NCBI GenBank assembly: GCA_002255955.1
Contig: NKIM01000002.1
Location: forward strand, 206,891-270,890
Direction of reading: 5' to 3'
Origin: Burkholderiales bacterium PBB2
GTDB taxonomy: Bacteria > Pseudomonadota > Gammaproteobacteria > Burkholderiales > Burkholderiaceae_C
Length of the DNA: 64,000 bases
Below, piece after piece: positions 10,520-20,195 of the stretch. The number at the start of each line of letters is the position of its first letter. The stretch's first letter is position 1. The translations under genes were made by a program, and so were the position numbers. The notes below the pieces were generated by a model. That model saw nothing but the letters and a program-made list of their open reading frames with translations, made no database searches and was not told the origin of the DNA.

Positions 10520-10942
10520 ATGGCTGAAACACTCACAGCCGCGGAAGCGGCGCGCGTGCGCGCCCTGACCGCGCGCGGTGACGAGCTTGCGGACGAGGGC
10601 GAGTTCGAGGCCGCGCTGGACCTGTTCGAGCAGGCGCTGGAGCTGCTGCCTGAGCCCTGGTCTGCCCATGCGCAGGCTCAGGCCCTCTTGTTCTCCATCG
10701 CCGACATGCAGTTCCTGCTCGACGATTTCGAATCTGCCAGTGACACCTTCAGCGCCTTGCTGGCCAGCTTCGAGTCGGCGCACGAGGAGGCGCTGCCCCG
10801 GCTGCGCTTGGGCCAGTGTCTGCTTGAGCAAGGCCGGGAGGCCGAGGCGCTGCCGCATCTGCAGGCGGTGCTGAAAAGCGCGGGCGAGCAGGCTTTCCGC
10901 TTCGAGGATCCGAAGTACCTGGATCTGGCGCGTCGCGCCTGA
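10520..10942 (+). CDS. TPR-repeat protein downstream of the OPT transporter
   Basis: A 140-aa, acidic, all-helical cytoplasmic protein containing about three tetratricopeptide-like repeats (DEGEFEAALDLFEQALELLP; then DFESASDTFSALLASFE; then EQGREAEALPHLQAVL). No signal peptide or membrane segment is present. It starts six bases after the transporter stop and shares its direction, so it is probably co-transcribed. TPR proteins usually bind other proteins; a regulatory or assembly role for the transporter is only inferred from position. Confidence 0.78.
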   Translation: MAETLTAAEAARVRALTARGDELADEGEFEAALDLFEQALELLPEPWSAHAQAQALLFSIADMQFLLDDFESASDTFSALLASFESAHEEALPRLRLGQCLLEQGREAEALPHLQAVLKSAGEQAFRFEDPKYLDLARRA

Positions 10943-10949
10943 GAGGGGC

Positions 10950-10992
10950 GACGCTGACTGAAATCAGCGTCAAGGAGCCCGCGTGAGCGGGC
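10950..10992. terminator. Double hairpin between convergent genes
   Basis: Two adjacent inverted repeats follow the TPR gene: an 8-bp stem with a 6-nt loop at 10950-10971, and a GC-rich stem (GCCCGC/GCGGGC) at 10977-10992. They lie between the plus-strand OPT/TPR operon and the minus-strand lipoprotein pair, where a bidirectional terminator is expected. There is no long T tract, so efficiency is uncertain. Confidence 0.55.
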
Positions 10993-11004
10993 CCCTGTGC
11001 GGGC

Positions 11005-11604
11005 TCAACGCAGCTTGGCGGATGCCTCTGCCAAGGCCTGGATCAGCTTCTTCAGCGCGTCTTCGGAGGCGCGCTTGGCTGACAGCGAGAAGTCGCTTTT
11101 GAACTCCGAGAACTCGGCGCGGCCTTCGCCCTGCGCCCGGACCACCGTCACCGCTTGGCCCTGCGCGTCCACGATGGCGCAGCTCAGCTCCACGGTGAAC
11201 AAGGTCGGCGGCCAGGTGAAGGGGCTGTCGGACCACGAAGTGGTGTTGATCGTGGGCGTCACCACATAGCTCAGCCCTTCGCTCTTGACCTTGGGATCTT
11301 GCGGGCCACTGACTTTGCTGACGTCCGCAAACACCTGCGACAGCGCTTGGTAGAGGCCGACTTCCAGGTCGCGGTAGGGGAAGTAGCTCAGCTTGTCGCC
11401 GCCGCCGCCCGGGGTGTTGACCTCACGCGCGCGGTTCTGCTCCGTGATCACCAAACCCGCTTTGCGTTCCAACTTCTGCACCGGGGCCGTGGTCACCTTG
11501 GAAAAATCGGGCGACAGTGAGATCGGGTGGGCACAGCCCGTGGCCATCAGCACCACCGCGACGGACAGCAGGCGACCCGCCCAGGTCTTGAATTGATTCA
11601 TCAT
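11005..11604 (-). CDS. Predicted lipoprotein, second gene of a lipoprotein pair
   Basis: A 199-aa protein with a type II signal peptide: MMNQFKTWAGRLLSVAVVLM followed by the lipobox ATGC at about residue 24. The mature part (AHPISLSPDFSKVT...) contains VITEQNRAREVNTPGGGGDK and a beta-rich middle. GGAG lies six bases before ATG 11604. The gene sits 15 bp downstream of another lipoprotein gene in the same direction. The pairing and similar size suggest a shared envelope role. I do not recognise a named family; function unknown. Confidence 0.75.
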   Translation of the reverse strand: MMNQFKTWAGRLLSVAVVLMATGCAHPISLSPDFSKVTTAPVQKLERKAGLVITEQNRAREVNTPGGGGDKLSYFPYRDLEVGLYQALSQVFADVSKVSGPQDPKVKSEGLSYVVTPTINTTSWSDSPFTWPPTLFTVELSCAIVDAQGQAVTVVRAQGEGRAEFSEFKSDFSLSAKRASEDALKKLIQALAEASAKLR

Positions 11605-11619
11605 GATCTGCTCCTGGCC

Positions 11620-12201
11620 TCAGCGAATTGCCTTTTGAAACTCGGCGTCCGCGAACAGCTCCGACAGCAGCTTCTGAACCATGGCCGTGTACTGCTGCTG
11701 CGCCTTTGGAATGGCGATGGCGCCCACGAACGAGGACTCCCAGCCGATGTAGGCGCGCTGGACCTTGTCGTAGCGTTGCTGGCCGTCGTTCTTGACGATG
11801 AAGCGCGCCTCGATCTCGCCGGAGGCGGTGGCGAAACCGCCGGCCGAGATGTCGTTCTTGAGCAGCACGCCCGAGATTTCGATCTTCGATTTCTCGTCCA
11901 GCTTGCCGGCCAGGACCAGCTCCTTGCGCAGCGCCTCGGCCAGGTAGGCCGCGTAGTCTTTGCCCACGGGCGATTCCAGGCTCGAGCCGCGCAGGCCGAT
12001 GGAGGTGGCGCCGACCGTGCTCGCGGTCACGGTGAAGGCACCCACGGCGACCGACTTGGGCGCGTTCTTGACGAGTGCCGAGTTGTCCAGCGATGGGGTG
12101 TAGGTCGGTGCCTGGATGGCGCAACCGCTGAGCAGGGCCACGGCCGAGGCCGCCACTGCCAGGCTGAAGCCGCGAAGATTCAGTGAAGTAGAGAAGTTCA
12201 A
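11620..12201 (-). CDS. Predicted lipoprotein with TTG start
   Basis: A 193-aa protein beginning MNFSTSLNLRGFSLAVAASA with the lipobox LSGC at about residues 24-27. The start must be TTG at 12201: a GGGAGG ribosome-binding site lies seven bases before it, whereas the nearby ATG at 12206 reads ATG-GCT-TGA and stops at once. The mature domain (ASTVGATSIGLRGSSLES; later FVGAIAIPKAQQQYTAMVQK) looks like a small globular periplasmic domain. It is the first gene of a two-lipoprotein unit with 11005-11604. No family assignment is possible by eye. Confidence 0.75.
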   Translation of the reverse strand: MNFSTSLNLRGFSLAVAASAVALLSGCAIQAPTYTPSLDNSALVKNAPKSVAVGAFTVTASTVGATSIGLRGSSLESPVGKDYAAYLAEALRKELVLAGKLDEKSKIEISGVLLKNDISAGGFATASGEIEARFIVKNDGQQRYDKVQRAYIGWESSFVGAIAIPKAQQQYTAMVQKLLSELFADAEFQKAIR

Positions 12202-12238
12202 GCCATTTCCTCCCGAAGCGCGACATGCGCTTCTTCTA

Positions 12239-12275
12239 GCCGGCCTTGATGTGAAGGCCGGCCAGGAATATATCG
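12239..12275 (-). promoter_or_regulatory. Possible -10 element followed by a 5'-end hairpin
   Basis: Upstream of the TTG-start lipoprotein, on the minus strand, TATATT lies at about 12269-12274. A perfect 9-bp stem with a 6-nt loop at 12239-12262 follows at once. If the -10 is real, the hairpin would be at the very 5' end of the lipoprotein mRNA, where it could stabilise it. No convincing -35 is visible. Confidence 0.35.
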
Positions 12276-12340
12276 GTGGGCTTGCCGCTGTGGCAGCAGG
12301 GTAAGCGACAGGTTGGCTCCGGCTATCGCCCGTTCAGCAC

Positions 12341-12365
12341 AAAGGGGTCCCGTAGGACCCCTTTT
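12341..12365. terminator. Rho-independent terminator-like hairpin
   Basis: AAAGGGGTCC and GGACCCCTTTT flank a 5-nt loop, giving a stem of at least 10 bp with a short T run on the plus-strand side. It lies downstream of dps (minus strand) and upstream of the lipoprotein pair, so it most likely ends the dps mRNA. Confidence 0.65.
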
Positions 12366-12416
12366 CATGCGCAGGAACAAACCAAGCGGCGTGAGAGGCT
12401 GGCGTTGGTGCCAGCG

Positions 12417-12557
12417 GCTCAGTCCTCCAACAGACTCCTGAGCATCCAGGCCGTCTGTTGGCTGCGCCGACAGCCGCTCGGTGCTGGCGCACCTTCGGGC
12501 TTCGCCCTCCGTCTGCTCAGTCCTCCAACAGACTCCTGAGCATCCAGGCCGTCTGTT
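12417..12557. repeat. 43-bp direct repeat duplicating the 3' end of dps
   Basis: Bases 12417-12459 are identical to 12515-12557. The second copy contains the last 13 codons and the stop of dps; the first is a free-standing copy 98 bp away, beyond the stop. The 55 bp between them are GC-rich, with small palindromes, and encode nothing. This may be a partial tandem duplication or the scar of an insertion. Apart from this repeat and the nearby terminator, the gap between dps and the lipoprotein gene holds no gene. Confidence 0.85.
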
Positions 12558-13041
12558 CATGCACGGTCAGGCGTTGGGTGAGGAGGTCGGCGCTGGGTTC
12601 GTCGCTGGCCTTGTCGACGGCGGCGAACAGGCTGCGGGCGGTGCGGGCCACGCCTTCATGGCCTTCCACCAGGATGCGCACCATGTCCAGGGCCTTGGGC
12701 GGCTGGGTCGGGGCGTCGGGCAGGCTGCTGAGCTGGGCGAACTGGGCGTAGGAGCCCGGCGCCACATGGCCCAGCGAGCGGATGCGCTCGGCGATCGGGT
12801 CGACCGCGTTCCACAGCTCCGTGTACTGGGCCATGAACATGGTGTGCAGGGTGTTGAACATCGGCCCCGTCACGTTCCAGTGGAAGTTGTGCGTGGTCAG
12901 GTAGAGCGTGTAGGTATCGGCCAGCAGCTTGGACAGACCGGCGGCAATGGCGGCACGGTCCTTTTCGCTGATGCCGATGTTGATGCTGCTGGGCTTGTTG
13001 TGGGTGCTGGCAGCGGACTTGGCGACGGGCTTCTTGGCCAT
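12517..13041 (-). CDS. dps: Dps ferritin-like DNA-protection protein
   Basis: A 174-aa Dps protein: it binds DNA non-specifically and oxidises iron with hydrogen peroxide inside a dodecamer. The ferroxidase motif is visible as [22 protein letters not shown], with the downstream acidic partner segment in [17 protein letters not shown] Lys/Ala-rich N-terminal tail ([12 protein letters not shown]), often used for DNA binding, precedes the helices. ATG 13041 has AGGAG seven bases upstream; an open extension to 13089 is ignored. A possible -10 (TATAGT on the minus strand, about 13110-13115) lies upstream. Its neighbourhood to katG and oxyR fits an OxyR-controlled stress gene, but no OxyR site could be shown here. 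Confidence 0.94.
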   Translation of the reverse strand: MAKKPVAKSAASTHNKPSSINIGISEKDRAAIAAGLSKLLADTYTLYLTTHNFHWNVTGPMFNTLHTMFMAQYTELWNAVDPIAERIRSLGHVAPGSYAQFAQLSSLPDAPTQPPKALDMVRILVEGHEGVARTARSLFAAVDKASDEPSADLLTQRLTVHEQTAWMLRSLLED

Positions 13042-13139
13042 GCGGTGACTCCTGTGAACAAAAAGAAAGGGGATGGCGAGGACCGACAACAGCCATCGGC
13101 CATGCGGGAACTATAGAGCGCGGCCGTGAACGGCGAGCG

Positions 13140-15995
13140 TCAAGCACCGAGCGCAACCCGGGCTGTCACGGCGGCCGTGGCAGGCAGGTCGACCGGGCGC
13201 GAACGCTTGCGCAGCAGGCCCGCGCTCACGCTCGCCTGTGGGGCGCTGAGCAGGGTGCCCAGCTCGGTCAGCTCGGCACAGGCCGCGCTGGCGCTGAGGC
13301 CCACCCAGGTGTTGCGGCCGGCGCGCTTGGCCATGTAGAGGGCCTGGTCGGCCAGGCTGACGACCTGCTGCCAGTCCAGGCGCTCGGCCTGGCTGGGGAT
13401 GAAGGGCAGGGCGGCGAAGCCGACCGAGCAGCTCAGGGCCAGGGTCGCATCGGCCGCGATGGCAAAGGGCTCCTGGGCCACGGCCGCGCGGATGCGCTCG
13501 GCGAACTGCGGGCCGGCCTCGGCGTCCACTCCGCGCGCCACGACCAGGAACTCCTCGCCGCCCCAGCGCACCAGATAGTCTGATTCGCGGCAGGCGCGGC
13601 GCAGGCGCTCGCGCATCTGCACCAGCACCGCATCGCCGGCCGGGTGGCCCCAGTCGTCGTTGACCTGCTTGAAGTGGTCGATGTCCACCAGCAGAAAGAC
13701 CAGGTCCGACTCCGCCGGACGTGGCCGTTCGGGCTGGCGCCGCCAGTCTTGATAGAGGCGCAGGCATTGCGCCACCTCGGTGGCCAGGTGCTGCTCCAGA
13801 AAGCGACGGTTGCGCAGGCCGGTCAGCGGGTCGGTCAGGCTGATGTCCTTGAGCGATTGGTAGGCGCGCTCCAGCTCCTGGTTCTTCTCCAGGACCTCGG
13901 CCTGGGCCTGGTGCAGATGGCCCAGGGTGCTTTCCAGGCGGCGGTAGTTGCGCGTGTTCTCCAGCGCGATCGAGCCGTAGGCGGCCAGGCTGCGGAAGAT
14001 CAGGCGCTCGCGGTCGGCGTAGGCAAACGCCTGGCTGGACTGGATGGACATCACGCCCAGCACCCGCTCATTGGCCAGCAGGGGCATGAACATGGAGCTC
14101 AGGGTCGGCTGCGTGCCCGGGGCCAGGTTTTGCGGCGTGTCCGGGCTGATGTCGCGGAACAGCTCGCAGCGCTCGCGGGCGCAGCGTGCCGCCTGAGACT
14201 GTGGCGAATCGCAGGGAATGGCAAAAGGCGTGATCGGCCGGCCGTTCTCGGTGCCGTAGGCCAGGCGCAGCTCCTGAGCCGCCTCGTCGAGCAGGTAGAC
14301 GGCGAAATGGTTGGCCGTCAGCAGGCCGTGGACATTGCGGTCCAGGGTGGCGTAGACCGCCTGCTCCTGCAGATGGGCGGTGATCTCCTGGCCGATCAGG
14401 CTGAGCTTCTCCAGCGTCGCACCAGTTTGGCTGAGCAGCTCGGCGCGCTCGGCCGAGGCGGCGGCCAGCTGGCGCAGATGCTCGCTCTCGGCCGCCGTGC
14501 GTTCGGCTTGGAAGCGCGCCTCCATGGACATCAGGCGTTTGCTGACGTCTTGCTTGTGCACGCTCTCGCTGGCCGCGCGGGCCCGGCCGGCGTAGTGATA
14601 CGCCTGCAGGCCATCGCCGAGGCGGGCGTACTCGCTGGCAATGGCGTCGAACACCGCGGGCGGCACATTGTGCTGGGCCTCGGGCGCGTACACGGCCAGG
14701 GATCGCAGCAGGAAATGCAGGCTGGCGCTGGCCGCCTGCATGCCGGGCGGTGGCGGCAGGGCGTGGCGCTCGTGCAGGGTGGCCAGCACGCGCAAAGCCT
14801 CGCAGTGGTGGAAGGCGAAATGGCTGGGCTGGGCCAGGGCCAGGGCTTTCTCGGCCGTGGCCACCGCCTCCTCGGCGCGGCCCAGCTCCGACAGGCAGAG
14901 CGCGGCCACGTTCATGGCATTGAGGCGCAGGTCCAGGCTGCGCGGTATAGGCCCCGGCGCCTCCAGGCGCAGGGCGGTGGCCAGCGCCGCCTCGGGCTGC
15001 TTGAGGTCGCGCTGCAGCTCGGCCAGGTAGAGCAGACCCAGGCTGTAGGCGCGCGAGCTTTGCAGCGGCGCCAGCAGGGCCAGGCCTTCGTTGAGGGCCT
15101 GCTGCGAGGTTTGCAGCTCGCCCAGCCGGCATTGCACCGTGCCCACCTGCAGCAGGGCCAGGCCCAGCACCAGAGGCCAGCCGGTCGGTCGCGCGCGGCT
15201 CAGGCTGCGCTGCATCCATTCCATGGCTTGGGCGTCGTCGCCGAGGTTGGAGAAGGCCACGCCCATGGTCGTCAGCGTCAGCGCAATCTGGCGCGGCAGG
15301 CCGGCACGGGTCAGCTCGGTGACGGTGTGGCTGCAAACCTGGAAGACGGTGCGGAAGTCCGAGCGCTGCAAGGCCTCGAAGCTCAGGAACTCGTTGCACA
15401 TCACATGCAGGGCCGGGTGCAGGGCTCGATCCAGGCGCTCGCGCACATGCCGGCTCCACTGCGCGGCGGCGGCCGGGCCGTCCTGGCGCAGGGCCGCATG
15501 GGCAATGCAGAGCTGGGCAAACTCCAGCCGGAAATCGTCGTCGCAGCCCACGGCCACGCTGGCCGCGGCATCGAGCTCGCGGCAGCGCAGGGCCAGGTCG
15601 TAGCGGTCGCCGGCGATCTGGGCCAGCAGCAGATGGGCATCGGACAGCAGCCGCATCTCGCCCTGCTGGCGCGCCAGCTCCACCACCTGGCGCGCTTGCG
15701 CCTGGGCCGCGTCCAGCTCGGCGAACAGCCACAGGCATTCGGCCTGCAGCAGCTGCAAGCGCAGACGCAGACCCGCCGCCGTGCCGCCGGAGTTCAGCGC
15801 ATGGGCGACCGGGGCCTCTTGAAGTTCGGCCAGCAGCTGCTCGGCCAGCTGTTGCGCGCGCCGCGTCTGACGTTCGCGCAGATGCCAGGCCAGGGCCACG
15901 CGCTCGTGCACGCAGGCAGCGGCACCGGCCGCATGGAGGCGGGCCTCCAGCTCGGCAAACTCATCGTCGGTGAGGATCAGATGCATGGCGCGCAT
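13140..15995 (-). CDS. Soluble TPR-GAF-GGDEF diguanylate cyclase
   Basis: A 951-aa cytoplasmic signalling protein without membrane segments. Residues about 1-500 are helical TPR-like repeats (for example AMEWMQRSLSRARPTGWPLV), followed by a short coiled coil, a GAF domain (about 545-700) with the marker AARCARERCELF, a second coiled coil, and a GGDEF domain. The active-site motif is GGEEF at about residues 812-816, and an intact inhibitory RxxD (RESD) lies five residues before it, so c-di-GMP product inhibition is expected. VDIDHFKQVNDDWGH is the metal/substrate segment. ATG 15986 is an alternative start. The N-terminal two thirds resemble the histidine kinase at 20196-23075. The input signal is unknown. 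Confidence 0.9.
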   Translation of the reverse strand: MRAMHLILTDDEFAELEARLHAAGAAACVHERVALAWHLRERQTRRAQQLAEQLLAELQEAPVAHALNSGGTAAGLRLRLQLLQAECLWLFAELDAAQAQARQVVELARQQGEMRLLSDAHLLLAQIAGDRYDLALRCRELDAAASVAVGCDDDFRLEFAQLCIAHAALRQDGPAAAAQWSRHVRERLDRALHPALHVMCNEFLSFEALQRSDFRTVFQVCSHTVTELTRAGLPRQIALTLTTMGVAFSNLGDDAQAMEWMQRSLSRARPTGWPLVLGLALLQVGTVQCRLGELQTSQQALNEGLALLAPLQSSRAYSLGLLYLAELQRDLKQPEAALATALRLEAPGPIPRSLDLRLNAMNVAALCLSELGRAEEAVATAEKALALAQPSHFAFHHCEALRVLATLHERHALPPPPGMQAASASLHFLLRSLAVYAPEAQHNVPPAVFDAIASEYARLGDGLQAYHYAGRARAASESVHKQDVSKRLMSMEARFQAERTAAESEHLRQLAAASAERAELLSQTGATLEKLSLIGQEITAHLQEQAVYATLDRNVHGLLTANHFAVYLLDEAAQELRLAYGTENGRPITPFAIPCDSPQSQAARCARERCELFRDISPDTPQNLAPGTQPTLSSMFMPLLANERVLGVMSIQSSQAFAYADRERLIFRSLAAYGSIALENTRNYRRLESTLGHLHQAQAEVLEKNQELERAYQSLKDISLTDPLTGLRNRRFLEQHLATEVAQCLRLYQDWRRQPERPRPAESDLVFLLVDIDHFKQVNDDWGHPAGDAVLVQMRERLRRACRESDYLVRWGGEEFLVVARGVDAEAGPQFAERIRAAVAQEPFAIAADATLALSCSVGFAALPFIPSQAERLDWQQVVSLADQALYMAKRAGRNTWVGLSASAACAELTELGTLLSAPQASVSAGLLRKRSRPVDLPATAAVTARVALGA

Positions 15996-16020
15996 TCTGT
16001 CAGTCTGGACCCACCAAAAC

Positions 16021-16050
16021 GAAGGGCTCGCCGGTCAAGCGAGCCCTTCT
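16021..16050 (-). terminator. Terminator of the katG unit
   Basis: An 11-bp perfect stem (GAAGGGCTCGC and its complement) with a 7-nt loop; on the minus strand it is followed by GTTTTGG. It separates the katG/microprotein unit from the cyclase gene that follows in the same direction, so the cyclase probably has its own promoter. Confidence 0.75.
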
Positions 16051-16085
16051 TGCTGTGCATCAATGCCGCTTTCGCGGCACGGCGT

Positions 16086-16202
16086 TCAATGCGGCTGGTT
16101 GTGCGTGAACTGCAGCAGCATGCCCAGGCCCGCGGCGGCACCGCCGCAATGGATGGCCAGTCCGGCCAGCAGGCGCAAGTGTCGGCGCATCTTCAGGTCC
16201 AT
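16086..16202 (-). CDS. 38-aa membrane microprotein behind katG
   Basis: A short frame starting 15 bp after the katG stop and preceded by GGGAG six bases before ATG 16202. It encodes MDLKMRRHLRLLAGLAIHCG, then GAAAGLGMLLQFTHNQPH. A positively charged N-terminus followed by one hydrophobic stretch of about 20 residues predicts a single membrane segment. The katG terminator lies about 35 bp downstream of its TGA (16086), so it is inside the katG mRNA. The good ribosome-binding site and position favour a real gene; function unknown, and I know of no described partner of KatG of this kind. Confidence 0.55.
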   Translation of the reverse strand: MDLKMRRHLRLLAGLAIHCGGAAAGLGMLLQFTHNQPH

Positions 16203-16217
16203 ATCTGACTCCCGATT

Positions 16218-18470
<2,253 letters not shown>

Positions 18471-18534
18471 GGATAGGCAAAAGCTTGCTCGCCCTGACAA
18501 TCGCATGCCCATCTTCTGAAGAAAACGAAAAACC

Positions 18535-19284
18535 ATGTCCCTGCGATGGAGTCCTTTGCTGTTCCGCTGGCACCGCTGGCTGGGCTATCTCGTGGCGCTG
18601 CAGGTGCTGGCCTGGATCCTGGGCGGGCTGATCTTTGCCTGGCTGCCCTTTCAAGCCTGGGTCAAGGGCGGTGAGGTGCTGCGCAAACCCCAGCTCAGCC
18701 TGCCCGCAAGCTGGCAGCTGCAGCAGCAGGAGCTGCCGAGCGAGCGTGGCGCGCTGCTGGCCTTGCAGGCCGTGGCCACGCCGGCCGGCGCGGCGCTCAA
18801 GCTGCGCCATGCCCAGGGCGGCGAGAGCTGGGTGCTGGCCGGTGGCGGCCCCCTGGCCGCGCCGACGGCGGCTGAAGTGGAGGCCTTTGCCCGCACGCTC
18901 TACATCGGTGAGGGGCCCTTGCTGGGTGTCGAGCAAATCGACGAGCCGCCCCGCCGCCTCGGCCTGGTGCGGGAGCTGGGCGAGCGCCCTGGGCCGTTCT
19001 GGCGTGTGCGCTTCGACGATCGCTTCCAGAGCCGCTTCTACTTCGACACCCGCAGCGGCGAGCTGCTGGCCGTGCGCAACGAGGCCTGGGTGCTCTACGA
19101 CTTTTTCTGGCGCCTGCACCTGATGGACTACCAGGGTGGCGAGGATTTCAACAACGGCTGGCTGCGCGCGGCCTCGGCCGCCGCCCTCCTGCTGGTGATC
19201 AGCGGCCTGGGCCTGAGCGGGCTGGCGCTGGCGCGGGCCTGGCGCCGCGCGCGCCGCCATGCGGCGGCATCAAGCCCGGGCTGA
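18535..19284 (+). CDS. PepSY-associated membrane protein
   Basis: A 249-aa protein with one membrane segment at each end (LGYLVALQVLAWILGGLIFA, about residues 17-37, and AAALLLVISGLGLSGLALA, about 217-236). The two flank a periplasmic PepSY-like domain (FWRVRFDDRFQSRFYFDTRS, followed by GELLAV). The sequence RWHRWLGYL near the N-terminus and DFFWRLHLMDY before the last helix carry His residues typical of PepSY-TM proteins, some of which bind haem or act as ferric reductases. The gene is divergent from katG. Its 3' end overlaps the convergent Ada-like gene by 15 bp. A role in iron or haem redox handling is plausible but inferred. Confidence 0.78.
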   Translation: MSLRWSPLLFRWHRWLGYLVALQVLAWILGGLIFAWLPFQAWVKGGEVLRKPQLSLPASWQLQQQELPSERGALLALQAVATPAGAALKLRHAQGGESWVLAGGGPLAAPTAAEVEAFARTLYIGEGPLLGVEQIDEPPRRLGLVRELGERPGPFWRVRFDDRFQSRFYFDTRSGELLAVRNEAWVLYDFFWRLHLMDYQGGEDFNNGWLRAASAAALLLVISGLGLSGLALARAWRRARRHAAASSPG

Positions 19285-20136
19285 AGCGGCGGCACCCGTG
19301 GCCCGCGCATCGGCCCGGGCCAGCTCCAGGCCCAGCAGGGCGCGCTTGCGCTTCGGGCCCCAGCGGTACTCGCCGAACTCCGCATTGGCGCGGATCACCC
19401 GGTGGCAGGGGATCAGGCAGGCGATCGGGTTGGCCGCCACGCAGCTGGCCACCGCCCGCACCGCCTGCGGCGCGCCGGCCAGCCGGGCCAGCTGGGTGTA
19501 GCTCAAGACCTGACCCTCGGGGATCTGCAGCAGCGCTTGCCAGACCTTGAGCCGCAGCGGCGTGCCGCTGAGCGCCAGGCCGATGGGCTGACTGGGCTGC
19601 AGGCCGGACAGGCGCCGCTGCAGCTCCTCGGCCAGCGGCCGCAGCGCGCTGTCATCGCGTTGCCAGATGGCCTGGGGCAGCTGCTGGGCCGCAGCCTCGG
19701 CCAGGGCCTCGGGGGATTCGTCCTGCAAAAAGCTCAGCTGGTGCAGGCCGCGCGCGCTGGCCGCCAGCCAGACCGGGCCGAGCAGGCTGTCCACCACGCT
19801 CCACTGCATCTGCAGGCCCTGGCCAGCCTGTTTGAACTGGCCCGGCGTCATGCCGTCGACGCTGAGAAACAGGTCGTGCAGGCGCGAGGGCCCCGAGAGC
19901 CCGGCCGCCAGGGCCGCGTCCAGCACCGGCTCGGCCGCGCGCAGGCTGGCCTTGGCCCGCTCCAGGGCCAGGGCCTGCTCGAACTCCTTGGGCGTGACGC
20001 CGGCCAGCTCGACAAAGCGGCGCTGGAAATGAAACAGGCTCATACCCGCGGCCTCGGCCAGGGTTTGCAAGGGCACGGGGCCCTGGCTCAGCTGCTCCAG
20101 GGCCTGGCGGACGCGGTCGTAGTGGGGGCGGTTCAT
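19270..20136 (-). CDS. AraC-type regulator fused to O6-methylguanine-DNA methyltransferase (Ada-like, lacking the N-terminal phosphotriester domain)
   Basis: A 288-aa fusion: residues 1-100 are an AraC-type helix-turn-helix pair (LQTLAEAAGMSLFHFQRRF; GLSGPSRLHDLFL), followed by a ribonuclease-like linker and the alkyltransferase domain with the active-site IPCHRVI and the Asn hinge segment NAEFGEYRWG. The active Cys accepts the methyl group from O6-methylguanine. E. coli Ada has a further N-terminal zinc domain that senses methylphosphotriesters; it is missing here, so activation by the classical route is not possible. ATG 20136 is chosen at the family-like MNRPHYDRVRQAL. The gene lies 59 bp behind the histidine kinase and may be in the oxyR operon. 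Confidence 0.9.
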   Translation of the reverse strand: MNRPHYDRVRQALEQLSQGPVPLQTLAEAAGMSLFHFQRRFVELAGVTPKEFEQALALERAKASLRAAEPVLDAALAAGLSGPSRLHDLFLSVDGMTPGQFKQAGQGLQMQWSVVDSLLGPVWLAASARGLHQLSFLQDESPEALAEAAAQQLPQAIWQRDDSALRPLAEELQRRLSGLQPSQPIGLALSGTPLRLKVWQALLQIPEGQVLSYTQLARLAGAPQAVRAVASCVAANPIACLIPCHRVIRANAEFGEYRWGPKRKRALLGLELARADARATGAAASARA

Positions 20137-20195
20137 GGCTTCAGTGTGCCGGGCGCTGCGGCCCGCGGCCACCCGCTTCTTGCGGCATCGCCCGT

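Noticed and set aside
8687..10858. Long minus-strand open frame opposite the OPT transporter
   Set aside because: Composition is His/Gln/Gly-rich as expected from antisense reading of hydrophobic codons; no family pattern.
13110..13143. Full sigma-70 promoter for dps
   Set aside because: A TATAGT -10 is present, but the only TTGACG -35 lies 22 bp away, outside the usual spacing.
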